Part shown: piece after piece, positions 21,734 to 34,124 of the stretch | Layout of the letters: the number at the start of each line of letters is the position of its first letter | How positions within the stretch are numbered: the stretch's first letter is position 1 | From: Gossypium raimondii | Lineage: Eukaryota > Streptophyta > Magnoliopsida > Malvales > Malvaceae | NCBI RefSeq assembly: GCF_025698545.1 | Contig: NC_068565.1 | Span: forward strand, 620,001-684,000 | DNA: 64,000 bases | Direction of reading: 5' to 3' | The notes under the pieces: model-generated | What the model saw: the letters and a program-made list of their open reading frames with translations, nothing else | Database searches by the model: none | What the model was told of the DNA's origin: nothing | Translations under genes and position numbers: made by a program

Positions 21734-22723
21734 TCAATCTTCCAAAGAACTAAGGCTAATTTTCTCAAGTTGCATAGGCCAATCTTCTCCGAGTACCCGC
21801 GGATTTAGTTCCATTGCAGCACGAAAATCCATCGTTGATACATAAAACGATCTTTCTCCTGCTCGTTGCGAGCAATTTCGACTTCGAGACCTTAGGCCGG
21901 CTAGTCTTACAGAGGGTTCGATCAATCTTTTCAAGTATGCATCCAAGCCATTATTCAATAGGTTAACACAATCCACCGGGACGTTAATTCCCTCGGTTTC
22001 CAACTTCTTTTGTAAACGATTTATTAACGATCTCGTATCTGGTAGCTCGCCTTTCGTTTGACAAGTCTCAGGGCGGTAACTCGGAAGAGATTTACGAGCT
22101 CCGCTGAAATTTATGGAGATGCCAAGTGGAGCTGTTACGGGGCTTCTACTTTGCACACCGGGGCTTCCAGCCACCTGCTCGACCTCTTCCCCGTCTTCTA
22201 CGGATGCAACATCAGGTGGAGGCCTGCTCCCAAGTGAAAGTAACTCGGTTGCACTCTGGTCTTGTGCCTTGGAAATGGACTCTTCAGGTACAATACTTTG
22301 TGTCTTTCCCAATGGACCTAGTGGACTAGGACGGTCTCGAAACTTACGATCCCGACTAACAGGGGACCGACCTTTACGAGGGGAAGGAGGAAATGCGTCC
22401 CCGTAAAGCGATTGAAGACAATTCCGTTGATAACCATTTCCGACTTGAAGGTTACTTCCTACTTTCCGTATTGTTTTTGAAGGCGGAAGTTTAGATACAC
22501 AAGCATTCTTGATAATGGATCGAATAAGCCTGTTGTGAAGCGGAATACTTTCCCTACCGATGATCTTAACGCAAGATTTATCGAATTCGGACTTTCCGAT
22601 CTTCAAACCAAACAACTTTCTGAGCTGATCAAAGTATTTTTCAGCTCTTTGATGCCCAATTTTTCTTACAATAAGAGATTTTAGCTCTAAGGTATCGATC
22701 CGAACATGATCTTGGTTGACCAT
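21734..22723 (-). CDS. ADA1/Tad1-like SAGA complex subunit
   Basis: A single-exon protein of 329 residues. The N-terminal third (RIDTLELKSLIVRKIGHQRA ... FDKSCVKIIGRESIPLHNRL) matches the SAGA-Tad1 (PF12767) pattern of plant ADA1 homologues, which act in the nucleus as structural subunits of the SAGA histone acetyltransferase coactivator. A basic, Pro/Ser/Arg-rich disordered middle follows (SPRKGRSPVSRDRK). The C-terminal part (LPDTRSLINRLQKKLETEGI, then NNGLDAYLKRLIEP) is helical and conserved, likely the histone-fold-like region. The start is the ATG at 22723. The frame stays open upstream to 22756 but has no ATG there. Two telo-box motifs lie in the probable leader. No introns occur in the coding part. 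Confidence 0.88.
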   Translation of the reverse strand: MVNQDHVRIDTLELKSLIVRKIGHQRAEKYFDQLRKLFGLKIGKSEFDKSCVKIIGRESIPLHNRLIRSIIKNACVSKLPPSKTIRKVGSNLQVGNGYQRNCLQSLYGDAFPPSPRKGRSPVSRDRKFRDRPSPLGPLGKTQSIVPEESISKAQDQSATELLSLGSRPPPDVASVEDGEEVEQVAGSPGVQSRSPVTAPLGISINFSGARKSLPSYRPETCQTKGELPDTRSLINRLQKKLETEGINVPVDCVNLLNNGLDAYLKRLIEPSVRLAGLRSRSRNCSQRAGERSFYVSTMDFRAAMELNPRVLGEDWPMQLEKISLSSLED

Positions 22724-22854
22724 TATCTTCAAATCCAAAATTTCCCCCAATTTCACTCAAGAAAATACCATCAAATGAACCAAAAATGGTACTAATTGCA
22801 TCAAAATCTTCAACTTTCAATCAAAAACCCAGATGAAAAAATCATAGATTCCTC

Positions 22855-22886
22855 AAACCCTAAAATCCCAATCCCAAAAACCCTAA
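22855..22886 (-). promoter_or_regulatory. Two telo-box motifs upstream of the ADA1-like gene
   Basis: AAACCCTAA occurs twice on the plus strand (22856-22864 and 22878-22886), upstream of the minus-strand gene. Telo-boxes are typical of promoters and leaders of plant growth and translation genes, so orientation is not decisive. Confidence 0.5.
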
Positions 22887-23879
22887 TTTCCACCTGCAAA
22901 TCACCATAATCCAACAACATACAGAAATTCAGCTCAAAAGAAGCGAAATTCAAAACCCAAATAATCAATAATTGCTTAAAGTTACGACTTAAAAACCAAT
23001 ACAAAGACCAAAGAAAAGGGTAATTTTTTTGGGGGGGGGGATCAAAGAATTACCGAGAGACAATCGAAAGCAATCGCACAAAATTCAAAGAATCGAAGCG
23101 ATTATAACGAAAATCAATCGATACCCATTTGAGATTTCGATGACAATCGAAAACCCAAAGGTTCGAATTGAGAATCGACGTACCAAAACTCGATCGATGC
23201 AGGTGTGTTCTATTTGGCTCTGAACTTTCCGAGTCTTCTTTTTATTTATTTATTTATTTGGTTTTTTTTTTTTGAAAGAATTTATTTGGGCTATAGTGTT
23301 TGGTGATCGGTTCTTTTTATGTTTTGTTCATGTATTATGGTATTAATGTGAATAAATGATAGCCAAACAGGGCTTTAAACATATGAAGGCTAGATAATAT
23401 ACTTATGACAGAACTAGTGTGCTTTTCAAAGCTTGCTATGTGTAACTTTGTTAGGGGCTGTTTGTTTGCACTTTTTTACTTAATTTGTTATTGCAATTTT
23501 TTCTAAAAGACTTGATCATATTAAATTAATCTCCCATATTAAATAAATTAATTTAAATTTTGTGCTATTTTAATTAGTAAATGTAAAATTATATTTTAAT
23601 CTCCTAAAATGATAAAATTTTAATTTAATCATTTAAAATTACATTTTACTATCGTAAAATTACAATTTAATTTCATTTCTAAAAAGTTTTCGACTTTGCC
23701 CTTATTGATAGTTTTAAAATTTCTTTTTGGAATTGAACTTGAAAAATAAATTTCAATAAATTTTTTGTATAATGGACGCTATTTTATTATAATTTAAATT
23801 CATTTGATTCTTTTTAATAGCATGAGATTAAATTCGATCCGTTGATCGATGTTGATCAGCGTTGACCGACTATTTATCA

Positions 23880-24570
23880 ACGTTGACCATCCACGTGACT
23901 CTATTAGAATGCGTCACGCCATCTTTCTTTTTTCTTTTTTGAATATTATATAAATTATTGTTTAACAATATAAAAATCAAATATAATATATAAATAATTC
24001 AAATTTTAAAAAAATTAAAAATGCATAATATTCTAAAATATATAAATATAAATTTTAAAATTGAATTATATGAAAATTGAAAATTTTAAAGAATTAGATA
24101 AAATTAAAATTTTTAAAATAAAAATATATAAATATGAATTTAAAAATCAAAATATTATATAAAAATTGAAAATTTTTCATAAATTTTACTTTTTTTCAAA
24201 ACTCTAAATTCTAAAAATTAAAAAGTAATATAGATATATTTTGAAAAATAAAAAAAACTCTAAAGTTTTTGAAAAAAATTATGAAAACTTTTCAATTTTT
24301 ATATAATATTTTTTTAAATTTATATATTTTAAAATTTTCAGTTTTTATATAATATTTTAGTTTTTATATAATTTTAAAAATTCAATTTTATTAAATATTT
24401 TATATAACTTTATCTTTATATATCTTATAATTTTTATTTTAATTTTTTGAAATTATTTATATATTATATATTATTTTATAGATTTTAAACAATATATTAT
24501 ATATGATATTAAAAAACAAAATAAAAGGGTGATATGGCATGTTCTAATAATGTCACATGAACGATCAAAA
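23880..24570. repeat. Long AT-rich fold-back element
   Basis: The arm near 23892-23922 (CACGTGACTCTATTAGAATG) is complementary to the arm near 24530-24560 (CATGTTCTAATAATGTCAC). The interior, 24000-24500, is a very AT-rich near-palindrome of ATATAAAT/ATTTATAT words. It is non-coding, and the outer boundaries are uncertain. Confidence 0.6.
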
Positions 24571-24811
24571 TTTATCAAGCCAATTAACGGTGGGTCAATG
24601 TTTTTATTTTAAATAAATATAAGTGTCACGTAACAACCATGTGGCAACTTTTTTTTTTCAACATGATTACCAAAAAATATAGCTGAACCGGGTAACGAAA
24701 TGTTAGTTAAGTACTAATCTAAGACAATAAAAATTTAGGTACTAAAATGAGAAAATATGTATAATTTGAGGGTCAAATTTAGCATTCAACCTTAGTTTTA
24801 TGGGAAAAAAA

Positions 24812-25262
24812 AGGGTAAACTCAAAAGTAGTCACTTTTGTTTACCTCAGATTACATATTAGTCACTTATGTTTGAAATGTTAAGTTTTAGTCACTTACGT
24901 TATCGTTTTGTTACGAAGTGGTCACTCTACCGTTAAACTCCGTTACCTCCCTAACAACAGTCCTACATGACAGTCCAAATGAGTTTTAAATGCCAACTTG
25001 GATGTCCAGTTGCTGGGATGAAAATAAGTTTTTAATTAAATAAATTAATTTGGATTGTCACGTACGACATCTAAGTTAGCATTTAAAACCCATTTGGACC
25101 GCCACACAGGACCGCCGTTAGAGAGGTAACGGAGCTTAACGGTAGAATGACTACTTCGTAACAAAATAATAACGTAAGTGACTAAAACGTAACATTTCAA
25201 ACATAAGTGATTAAAATATAATTTGAGACAAACAAAATTGACTATTTTTGTAGTTTACCCCC
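24812..25262. mobile_element. Fold-back MITE, about 450 bp
   Basis: Left end AGGGTAAACTCAAAAGTAGTC, right end GACTATTTTTGTAGTTTACCC. Long inverted arms share 'gtcacttatgtttgaaatgtta' / 'taacatttcaaacataagtg' and the central 'ccgttaagctccgttacc' type pair. Flanks are A-rich, so the TSD is not clear. Non-coding. Confidence 0.75.
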
Positions 25263-25844
25263 CAAAAAAACCTTAAGTTAATGCACATTACTACTCTTAT
25301 TTTTATTTATTTATGGGCAAAATATACATTATTAGTATCTGAACTTAGCTTTGAAGTTTAAATTGGTACTTAAGTTTTTTTACTAATTAGGTACCTAAAC
25401 TTAGCCTCAAGGTTCAATTTGACACCTGATTTTTTTTATCCAATTAGATACCTAAGCTTGGCTTTTTTGTTCAAATTAGTACTTGAACTTGGCTTCATAG
25501 TTCAAATTTGTTCAAATAAGTCATTAACTGTAAGTACTAAATTGAACAAAGAAACTAAGTTCAAGTACCAATTTGAACCAAACCGATTTCAGGTACCAAT
25601 TGAAGCATTGAAACCAAATCCTACATTAATTAGCAAATTAATATTATAACTTAATCTGCCAATTGAGTATAGTTCAATGCAGGAGTAAAAAGATTTGGAG
25701 CATATTTAAAGTAGAAAGAACTAAATCTAAAATTCTGTAAAAGTACGTGTGCTAACAGCACATTTTGACCCAAAAAATTATACATTTGACCCCGCCATAT
25801 AAATACTCTAATTTCCCCAGTGGACCAAACTCCACTGTCGAAAT

Positions 25845-25853
25845 CTAGGGTTT
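25845..25853 (+). promoter_or_regulatory. Telo-box upstream of RPS29
   Basis: CTAGGGTTT, the reverse of AAACCCTAG, sits about 50 bases before the ATG, as is usual for plant ribosomal protein genes. Confidence 0.6.
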
Positions 25854-25903
25854 TAAATTTTGCCTTCTTTCAGAGCTTCCATTGACGAGCAGCTAAATCA
25901 ACA

Positions 25904-27575
25904 ATGGGTCACTCTAACGTATGGAACTCTCACCCGAAAACCTACGGCCCTGGATCTCGCGCCTGGTAATTGTTTCCTTCTCTTTAATTCTTATTTAGTT
26001 TCGAGAAATTGCCTTTATTATTATTAAACCTTTTTAAGTCTTAATTAATCTTTGTGCAAGATGTTAATCTTTTAGCATATAAATGCGTAGAAAAATGCAA
26101 ACGGAAGTTCGGTTTGTTGAAATTTTTTAGTGTCTGCATCGTACGAATTAGAATGTTAATTGTTTGCCTCTTAAGAGATTTAACAATGTTACTTGGATTT
26201 GGGTGTGAAGGAATGTGTATGAGATGGATATGGTTAGATTTTCAAATTTTTTCCATGTATTTGGATGATTTTAACAAAAACTGAGTAGTTGGAGCTAGGG
26301 GTGTAAATGAGATATTGGTGTTCGCAAGCTATTCGATTTCAACTAAAAAAACTCGAATTTGATTTGGTAATATCGAGCTGAGCTTGAGCTATTAATCAAG
26401 CTGAATTTGTAAGCTCGAGCTTGAATACAAACAAGCTTAATTGAGCTTGATCTTGAGTACAAAAAATAATAAACAAGCTCGAGCTGAGTATGGGTCTCAA
26501 ATTTTGAGTTGAGCTCGAGCTTGCCACTATTTAGATTTGGCTTGGCTTGATTACACCCTTAGTTGAAGCAGCATATGTTTTAATGACATCAAATTTGCTT
26601 AAATTTGGAGTACCATGAATTGTTTTAGTGTAGGATGTAGAAGTATTCTGCAATGATCCATTGTAAAATTGGGTTTTGTGTCTTTGGATGATCTTTTTGG
26701 TTTACGACGACTTAGAATTTTGTTTTTCTTTGTTTTTTTTGTTTATATAGCCGTGTGTGCGGCAACCCCCATGCCATTATTAGGAAGTATGGGCTCATGT
26801 GTTGCAGACAGTGCTTCCGTAGCAATGCCAAGGAAATCGGATTCATCAAGGTAAATAAAACTAATATTGTTGCCCGTTACTCTTTTGATCACTTTGGTTA
26901 AGTGCATACAACATGTTCTAGGCGTTAGAACTCTTATATTACTTGTAGTGCTAAGCCAAAAAGAAGTGCTAACTTAAGTGAAGAAAGGCGCGATATGGAC
27001 TTGTTTTTATGTGCGTCTATGTATGTGTGTATATAGAATAATCTTAAGTATATAACCATGATAATGAGCTTGCAAAGTGGTCCAAATTTTTCCAAACATC
27101 CAAAATATTTATTTTATTTTTTGCTAGCCAAGATGCATGATTTCCTTATGGTCCCATGTTTATTGTTGGATAATTTAGAAAACTTCAAGCAGACGGGTTA
27201 TTTGTGCATCTATCGTCTTAGGAAAAAAAAGGGGTGTTCAAGGGCAACTAGGTGTGTGCCTAATTGAATGCATCTTGCCCGAAAGGGTTTAAGGCACTTT
27301 TGTTGTTTGATGTTAAGCTGCAACGGCTTAAGAACACTTCTTATCTGCTCCGATTGTCTTAGAAAAAAGGGTGTTCAATGGCAACTCGGTGTGTGCCTAA
27401 TCGAATCCATCTTGCCCAAAAGGGTCTAAGGCGCTTTTGTTGTTTGATGTTAAGCCGCAATGGCTTGCTAACACTGCTCCGATGGTCAATGTTATCTTGA
27501 TGTTATATGTTTTTCGGGCAAGTAATTTCTTAACTTCCTGTTGTTTCATGTTTTTAAATCTTGCAGTACCGCTGA
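25904..27575 (+). CDS. RPS29: 40S ribosomal protein uS14 (RPS29)
   Basis: Three exons: 25904-25965, 26751-26850 and 27567-27575, the last holding only TAC CGC TGA. They encode the standard 56 residues, beginning [19 protein letters not shown] and ending GFIKYR. The zinc site is Cys21, Cys24, Cys39 and Cys42. The protein is a small structural component of the 40S head near the decoding site. Both introns are GT-AG. The split Cys21 codon (TG+C) restores the conserved CRVCG. Intron 1 contains a family-D element at 26297-26561, and intron 2 a 137-bp tandem duplication. The coding part is intact. Confidence 0.98.
26297..26561. mobile_element. Family-D TCGAG-rich fold-back element in RPS29 intron 1
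   Basis: It begins AGGGGTGTAAATGAG and ends TTGATTACACCCTTA. Flanks GTTGGAGCT (26288-26296) and GTTGAAGCA (26562-26570) agree at seven of nine positions, consistent with an old 9-bp target duplication. The interior is a run of AGCTCGAGCTTGA-like words. Confidence 0.7.
27213..27486 (+). repeat. Tandem duplication (about 137 bp) in RPS29 intron 2
   Basis: Two units begin near 27213 and 27350. Shared words include 'gtgttcaa.ggcaact', 'gtgtgtgcctaat', 'catcttgccc' and 'ttttgttgtttgatgttaag'. There are roughly a dozen differences plus a small indel near the end. Confidence 0.85.
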
Positions 27576-29077
27576 AGAATTTATATGGTCTGAATTAGGA
27601 AGGACTTTGTTTAAGCACGAATCATTGGTGTGGAGTTTTCTAATTTATCGGTACTAGAAGACAACGTTTTGGTTTTTGGTTAATTTAGTATGAACTTGAA
27701 CTAAAAATACTTTCTCCTTTCTCAATCAAGTAATCATATTGTTAACTTTCTTTGCAGTGTGATGGTCCTGTTAATTTTTTGGCGTTTCATGTTATTTTAT
27801 TTTGGGTTAAAATAAGCTACAAGTCCCTGTACTCTTCACAAATTTAGAATCTAGGCACTGTATTTTTATTTTCGAGAATCTAATACCTCTACTTTTTAGA
27901 TTTGGAAATGCAGGTGTACCAGAATTTTGAAATTTGAAAAGGATTAAATTCCTAAAAGTAAATATATAGGGACCAAATTTTAAATTTATGAAGAGTACAA
28001 GGATTTATGGGATATTTTAACCTTTATTCTGATGTTAGACCTGTTAATTTTGGTCCGAAATTAGAAAACTTGAGTTGATCATCTTAAATTAGATCCAATT
28101 TTGATTTGATTGTTAAAAGTCAACAATGAATGAACAAAATTTCAAATGACTGGACTCTTAATTTTAGAAATGAAAACAATAGAATTAAATATTTAAAGGA
28201 GTTGAAATGTAGAGATGAACAGAAATCAAAAGGACATTGTATCCTATGTTAATTCCAATTATTTTCATAAAATATTTCCATTTTTTAAGCTTTGCTTCCA
28301 ATAATCACAAATCCGTTTTTCTGTCTTATCTTTTCTTAATGAATCTGAAGTTTGTTACATTTTCTTCGAAAAATTAAGAGATAAAATTTCATTAATTTAT
28401 ATATTTTTAATTTAATTCTTGAATTTTTTATCCACATTAATTCTAAATTCTTAATCTGGTTTTGAATTTAGATTTGATTAAGATATAATAACAGGAGATT
28501 CGAGATTATGTTATGTTATTTTATTATTTTAAAAAAAGTTGTAAAAGCTTTTCAAAATAACCTACTATCTTGTAATCTCAATGAAAAAAGATTCAGTTAG
28601 AATAATTTAAAATTCATTGATAAATAATATTTAGTTTTTGAAGTTGAAAACTTTTCACTTTAGTCCTCAATTTTTTTCCACATTAATCTTGAAATTGGTT
28701 ATTTTTCAAATTGGTCTCGATTTTGGACTATAACAAGATATGATAATGCGGCATTCTAAGATTGTTTCATATCATTATTAATTTAAAATATATATACTTC
28801 TTTATATATTATTTATTTTTTAGATTTTATTAATATTTTTTAATTTTTAAGATGATGAACTGGCACAATCTTAAAGTACTATGTAATCACATATTAACGA
28901 AATCCAGATTCATGTATCAGATTGGGAAAGTTTTCAAGTTCCGGTTTTAATATGGACAAAATATTTCAGCGACCAAGTTGGAAAAAATTGGCAAGTTTAG
29001 GGACTAGTTACTTTATCCCTAAAATTTAGGATCGATTTTAAATTTAAGCAATAGTCTAGGGACTTTTAGCAGAATTA

Positions 29078-29108
<31 letters not shown>

Positions 29109-29334
29109 TAATTTGATGTTAGATATTATTTCTTACCCGTGAAGTCGGCCTAAAAAATGTTTATAACAGAGAAAAAAATAAGGCTCGTCGATGAAAAATA
29201 ATTTTGTTCCAAAAGCTTAAATATTGCTTTTTCAGTGTATGAAATTAAATTTGCTATATTCATCTCAATTCAGATCTTTCTCTTCTTTTTCTTTTTAATT
29301 TTTTTTTTTTGCTTTTTAATCGTAAGCTCTCCTT
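27576..29334. other. Intergenic region
   Basis: 27803-28022 is a fold-back MITE-like unit (GGGTTAAAATAAGCTACAAG at left; the inverse of its words, 'gggatattttaacc', at right). 28605-29030 is another, related by 'ttttcactttagtcctc' and 'aaattggcaagttt' words to the element at 44897-45203. An (AT)n run lies at 29081-29109. No gene seen. Confidence 0.55.
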
Positions 29335-29343
29335 AAACCCTAG
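29335..29343 (+). promoter_or_regulatory. Telo-box upstream of the ZFPL1-like gene
   Basis: AAACCCTAG, about 105 bases before the ATG and after a long pyrimidine-rich tract (29277-29320). Confidence 0.45.
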
Positions 29344-29447
29344 CTAATTTTTCACCTCAATCCATTTCTAAAATCCGTAGCTTTGTACGGTAACGGAATC
29401 GAATTTATCAAGGTGATCGATCCCGTGCTTGATCGCTTCTCTATGCA

Positions 29448-32400
29448 ATGGTGGTCTGCAAATGCCGCAAGGTATTAGTTATTTTTATCAATTTTTTGAG
29501 TTTTTTTTTATCATATGATGAATTTTTTGTTAGTGTTAGCGTTGTAGATTTAGATTTCTTCGTGGTGAATTTTTTAATTTTTATTTTTGAGAAATATGTG
29601 TTGCAATTTATGATTCATCGGTGGAGGTTTTAGATCTATAAAAAGTTTGTTATCGTCTTAAAAGAATTTAGCTGTTTTCAGATCATCGTTGTCTTAATTT
29701 TAGACCTTATTAATTGGAAATGCGAATTTGAAATGAACGAATCTAATAGAGATTTTAGATTTCAAGTGGAATGTTGCTTGTTATGTTATGAATTCACTTC
29801 ATTATTGTAGAATATGTGTTGCGATGTGTAATTTATTGCTCAAGTTTTAGATCTATCCCAAAAAATAATCATCTTAGGACGTTTTCAGATCTTTGTTTCT
29901 TAATTTTGGATTTTATTAATTGGAAAATGTGAATTTGATTACTTAAATGAATGAATCGAACAGAGCGGGGACATTGACCTTGATATTTGGAGTGCTAGAG
30001 TGACTTGTTATGCTGTGTATTTACTAGTGTGTATTGCGTAGGATAAATTTGAGATTATGTTATCTTGTTGGGGTCAAAGCTTTGCAAATATCTCATCGTA
30101 TAAACATCTATTCCTCCTTTTGGTGTTGTAGGCAACAAAGTTATATTGTTTTGTGCACAAGGTTCCAGTTTGTGGAGAATGCATCTGTTTTCCTGAGCAT
30201 CAAATATGTGTGGTAAGTTTTTAACATTCAGTTTATTTGCATTCAAAACAGTATTTCCAAGCACTTTTATTGATTAAAATGGACTGGTTATGCTTTAGTG
30301 ACTACACGAAAATAATAATCCTATTTATACCTAAAAAGTTGGTGTTGGCAGTGGTTTATTGTGGCGGCCTTTGTAGAGTTAGAACTCTTGTAAAAACTAT
30401 TTTAGGGTCATGGATTGATTACAACCTTTTTTCTATTATATTTCTTGGGATATGTTGGATACTGTAATAGTTTACTTTACGATAACCTTTATGTGCAATT
30501 TACTAAATAATATGCAACATCATGAAAATTGCTTTTTTATGATGTTAGTACGCCAATTTCTGCCATGTATATATTAGCTTGACAGTGTTACAAACCATTT
30601 TTAAGTGGAGATGTTGTATAGAATATGCTGTTTTGGGGATTATAATGTACTTTTCTTTCCATTTTGATCTAGATTCGTACTTACTCGGAATGGGTAATAG
30701 ATGGAGAGTATAACTGGCCTCCCAAGTGTTGCAAATGCCAAGCTGTGCTTGAGGAGGGTGCTGGCTCTGAAACTACTCGGTTGGGTTGCTTACGTATGTG
30801 TTTATGCTGATTAGATACTGCCTCAGCTTTTTCTTTTTATTTTATTTGATCTGTTTACAGACTGCATGTTTGACTTTTGCTGTGTAAATCTTATCATATA
30901 TATTTGCTTCTTTAGATGTTATACACACAAATTGCTTGATTTCACATATCAAAAGCTTTCCTCCGCACACTGCACCTGCTGGCTATACATGTCCTTCATG
31001 TTCTACAACTGTAAGTTTTCTAATCATTATGAATCAGCTATCTCACAGTAACATCCTTCTCTTAACTATTTTTTCAAGTGATAAATTTGCGCTTGTGAAA
31101 TTGTTTGTGACGCTATTCTTGAACCTTGATGGATAAGAGATGGCCATGATAAAAACTAATGTGATCCTGCTGCTTCTTTTGGAGCTAGTCAGTGTAGTTA
31201 GTCGATGAAAAGTCCTTTGCTGATTACCATTTTTCTGATGTTTTCCTCTAACTTCATTCAATTGAAACTTTTCTATGGGCTTAGTGGAAGCAGAGGGTAG
31301 ATATTAATAACTGGAACAGAATTTAAATGAGATTCTCTCCTGTGTGAGAACAATTCCTTTGATCTATTACTTAAGGTATAAGAATCTGTAGAAGTTTCTT
31401 GTGGCATTCCTCAATTTGTATATTTATATGCATGGATTATAGCAGTTATGTGCAATGGTCTTGGTTAAAACTTCTGCCAGTAGTGTTTCTTTGGCTTGCC
31501 TCATTTAGCAGTGCTTTCTTGCCCAGATATGGCCTCCCAAGAATGTAAAAGATTCAGCATCTCGTCTTCATTCACTGCTGAAGGAGGCTATCATGCAGGT
31601 GAGTTCATTCTAGATTTCAGTTGTTTTAGAAATCCACTCATTCTAAATGTGAACTTTAGATATCTTTTTCTTTTTCTCAATATTTCTCTTACCAATCTTT
31701 TCTTCTGCTTTTTGTTGAGTACATCCTTTGCTTCTTTATCATATTGCCCATTGGTGCCTCGAAGTCATTCTTGCCACTTGCTAGTTGTCAGTTGTTATGC
31801 TTTTCACGATGTGGTGGTCAAGCTTGATTTTGGCCTTTCAGTGGGTGACGTGAATGTTTTGGCATTTAATTGTTACTGTGGTAAAGGTTTCCAAAATGGA
31901 TGCCGTAAATTCTGCTAAGAAAATTTTCCTGTCAAATGTATTGATCAGCAGAACCAACTGCTTCCAATGAAAATTAAAGTAAAATGTAGGCCATGGAAGT
32001 TTATAGCCAAACCTCTTCTTTCCCTGTCCAGTAAAAGCATTGAACTATGAGATAGATCCCTAAACCTCATTTCCAAAGTTATTTCAAAATTATAAAACTC
32101 AAAACGCAGCCACCAGAATGTTGAAGATCCCCTCCTCATGTGGGGTGGCCACTCAATCTTTTGATGCTTCGAAATGCCGAACTTATAGATTACCCGCTGA
32201 AATTAACATCTAAATATTATCTTTAAGAAGTGCTCAAAAGAAAAAGTGATTTGGATTGATTTTAGATTTAGCATGCTCTGTCTCAGATCTTTTTTGTATT
32301 CTTTAGGCTGAAATGAATATAATTCTGAGTCGATCAACTTCCGTATCTGCTTATGTATGTTTTAAATGACTTAAGTTGCTAATGTGTAGACTGGCATGGA

Positions 32401-34124
32401 GAAGAATTTGTTCGGGAATCATCCTCCACCTGCATTTGCTTCAGATCCACTGGTAAACGTGAACTCTACTGGACAAAGGGATCGGGATGGGAATTCATTG
32501 CCCTCTGTGGCAATAGATGAAGGATACTCAACTGTTGCAGGACCTTCTAAACTTTCGGTGACTGAAATAATGGAGATAGATGGTCCTAGTTCAGCTGAGA
32601 ATTACATTAAAGCTTCTAGTCCTGTTGCTGTAAGTTTTATTCTTGTAGATTGTTGGTTTCCCTGCTTGTATGTGTCATTTTCCGTATGTTAAATTTTTGT
32701 TTCCTTATCTTGGATGTTTGTTCTATGTTGCTACATAACCCAGCCTGTGGCTACAACTCGAAAGAGTACAGTTCATGCTGATCGACAAAATTCAGAAATC
32801 TCATATTATGCAGATGATGAAGACGGAAATCGTAAAAAGTATTCTAGGAGGGGTAAGTTAAAAAAGCCTTTGTTCATGAAGCCATTCTGCTCTGTAGTTG
32901 ACTAGAATTTCCATTTTTCTCTGGCTATGACCTATTTTCATTTCAGATCTTTTTGGATAACTAGGATATATCATGATCTATTATATGCTCCGATCTCAAA
33001 TTCATGATTCATTTTATCGTTTGTATAATTTGTTGTTGTAGGTCCACTTCGTCATAAGTTTCTCAGAGCATTGATTCCCTTCTGGTCAAGTGCATTACCA
33101 ACTCTACCGGTGACTGCACCTCCGCGTAAAGATGCATCAAATGCGGATGATGTCCCTGAAGGTCGGTTGAAGCATCAAAGGTCATCACGGATGGATCCAC
33201 GAAAAATCCTACTTTTCATGGCAATCATGTAAGTTAGCACTTATACATACATATATACAGATATGGATAACTGCCAATGCTAACCACTAGCTTACATATG
33301 CATGCACTTGCCTGTTTCTGATTAGTATGCATATATATTTGTGCTTATGACAAACCAACTAATACGGAAAGATTGAAATAAGGGAGAAAAGATCTTTAGA
33401 AATATATGTAAGTAGATTCGGTATTCGAATCTTTTGCTTGGTACGAGATTGGTTTTTTCTGCAATTGCTTTCCCTGTATGTCACGAATTTGGGTTTTATG
33501 TGTTCTTTTACCTGACTGCTAACTCATATCATTTTCCTCATCCTATCTCATATCAAGAATCATAGACTTAGGATGTCTTTGTACTGCTTATATCGGTTAA
33601 TATGTCTGTATGTCACGAATCTGGGTTTTATCCGTTCTTTTACCTGACTGCTAACTCTAATAATTTTGCTCGTCCCGTCTCGTATCAAGAATCATAGACC
33701 ACGGATGCCTTTGTACTGCTTATATCGGTTAATATACCTGTATGTCACAATCTGGGTTTGATGTGTTTCTTTTACCTGACTGCTAACTCGTATCATTTTG
33801 CTCATGCCATCTCATATCAAGAATCATAGACTGTGGATGTCTTTGTACTGCTCATATCAGTTAATATATCTGTATGTCACGAATCTTGGTTTTATGTTTC
33901 TTTGACCTGACTGCTAACTCATATCATTTTGCTCGTCCCGTTTCGTATTGAGAATCATAGACTGCAGATGCCTTTGTACTGCATATATCTGTTATTCAAA
34001 AAATGAACCGTCTATTGTGTTATGCAGGGCTTGCATGGCGACCATGGGTATTCTGTATTACAGAATTGCGCAAAGAGCTCTGGGCGAGGGACTCGTCGAT
34101 GATGAGCCGATAGTAACTAATTAA
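29448..34124 (+). CDS. ZFPL1-like Golgi zinc-finger membrane protein
   Basis: Nine exons: 29448-29471, 30132-30212, 30673-30793, 30916-31010, 31527-31598, 32390-32629, 32744-32852, 33042-33228, 34028-34124, giving 341 residues. The N-terminal Cys/His cluster (CKCRKATKLYCFVHK, then CGECICFPEHQIC) is the B-box-like finger of zinc finger protein-like 1. It is followed by a RING-like finger (CCKCQAVLEE ... GCLHVIHTNC ... YTCPSC). The middle is Ser/Asp-rich and probably disordered. A basic stretch precedes one C-terminal membrane helix (about residues 290-318, ILLFMAIMACMATMGILYY). ZFPL1 proteins sit in the cis-Golgi membrane and help maintain Golgi structure. All junctions are GT-AG and in frame. 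Intron 8 holds a four-copy tandem repeat. Confidence 0.93.
33475..34002 (+). repeat. Four tandem copies of a 132-bp unit in ZFPL1-like intron 8
   Basis: Units begin TGTATGTCACGAAT at 33475, 33607, 33739 and 33871, each about 132 bases. Each contains 'ttacctgactgctaact', 'aagaatcatagac' and 'tttgtactgc'. Units differ by several percent. The array ends about 25 bases before the final exon's acceptor. Confidence 0.92.

Larger units (their letters stand above)
22887..25844. other. Intergenic region with fold-back elements
   Basis: The left part is the promoter side of the ADA1-like gene and has a poly-T/poly-G run (T7 G10) near 23024-23040. The 23880-24570 and 24812-25262 fold-back elements are listed separately. 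25310-25640 carries degraded 'gtacttgaacttggct' repeats. No gene seen. Confidence 0.55.

Noticed and set aside
22113-22406. Plus-strand frames opposite the ADA1-like gene
   Set aside because: Antisense to the Pro/Ser/Arg-rich region of a recognised gene, with no independent support.
24812-25262. Fold-back MITE as a microRNA precursor
   Set aside because: The fold-back spans the whole element and its terminal repeats resemble other MITEs. Without small-RNA data there is no reason to call a miRNA.
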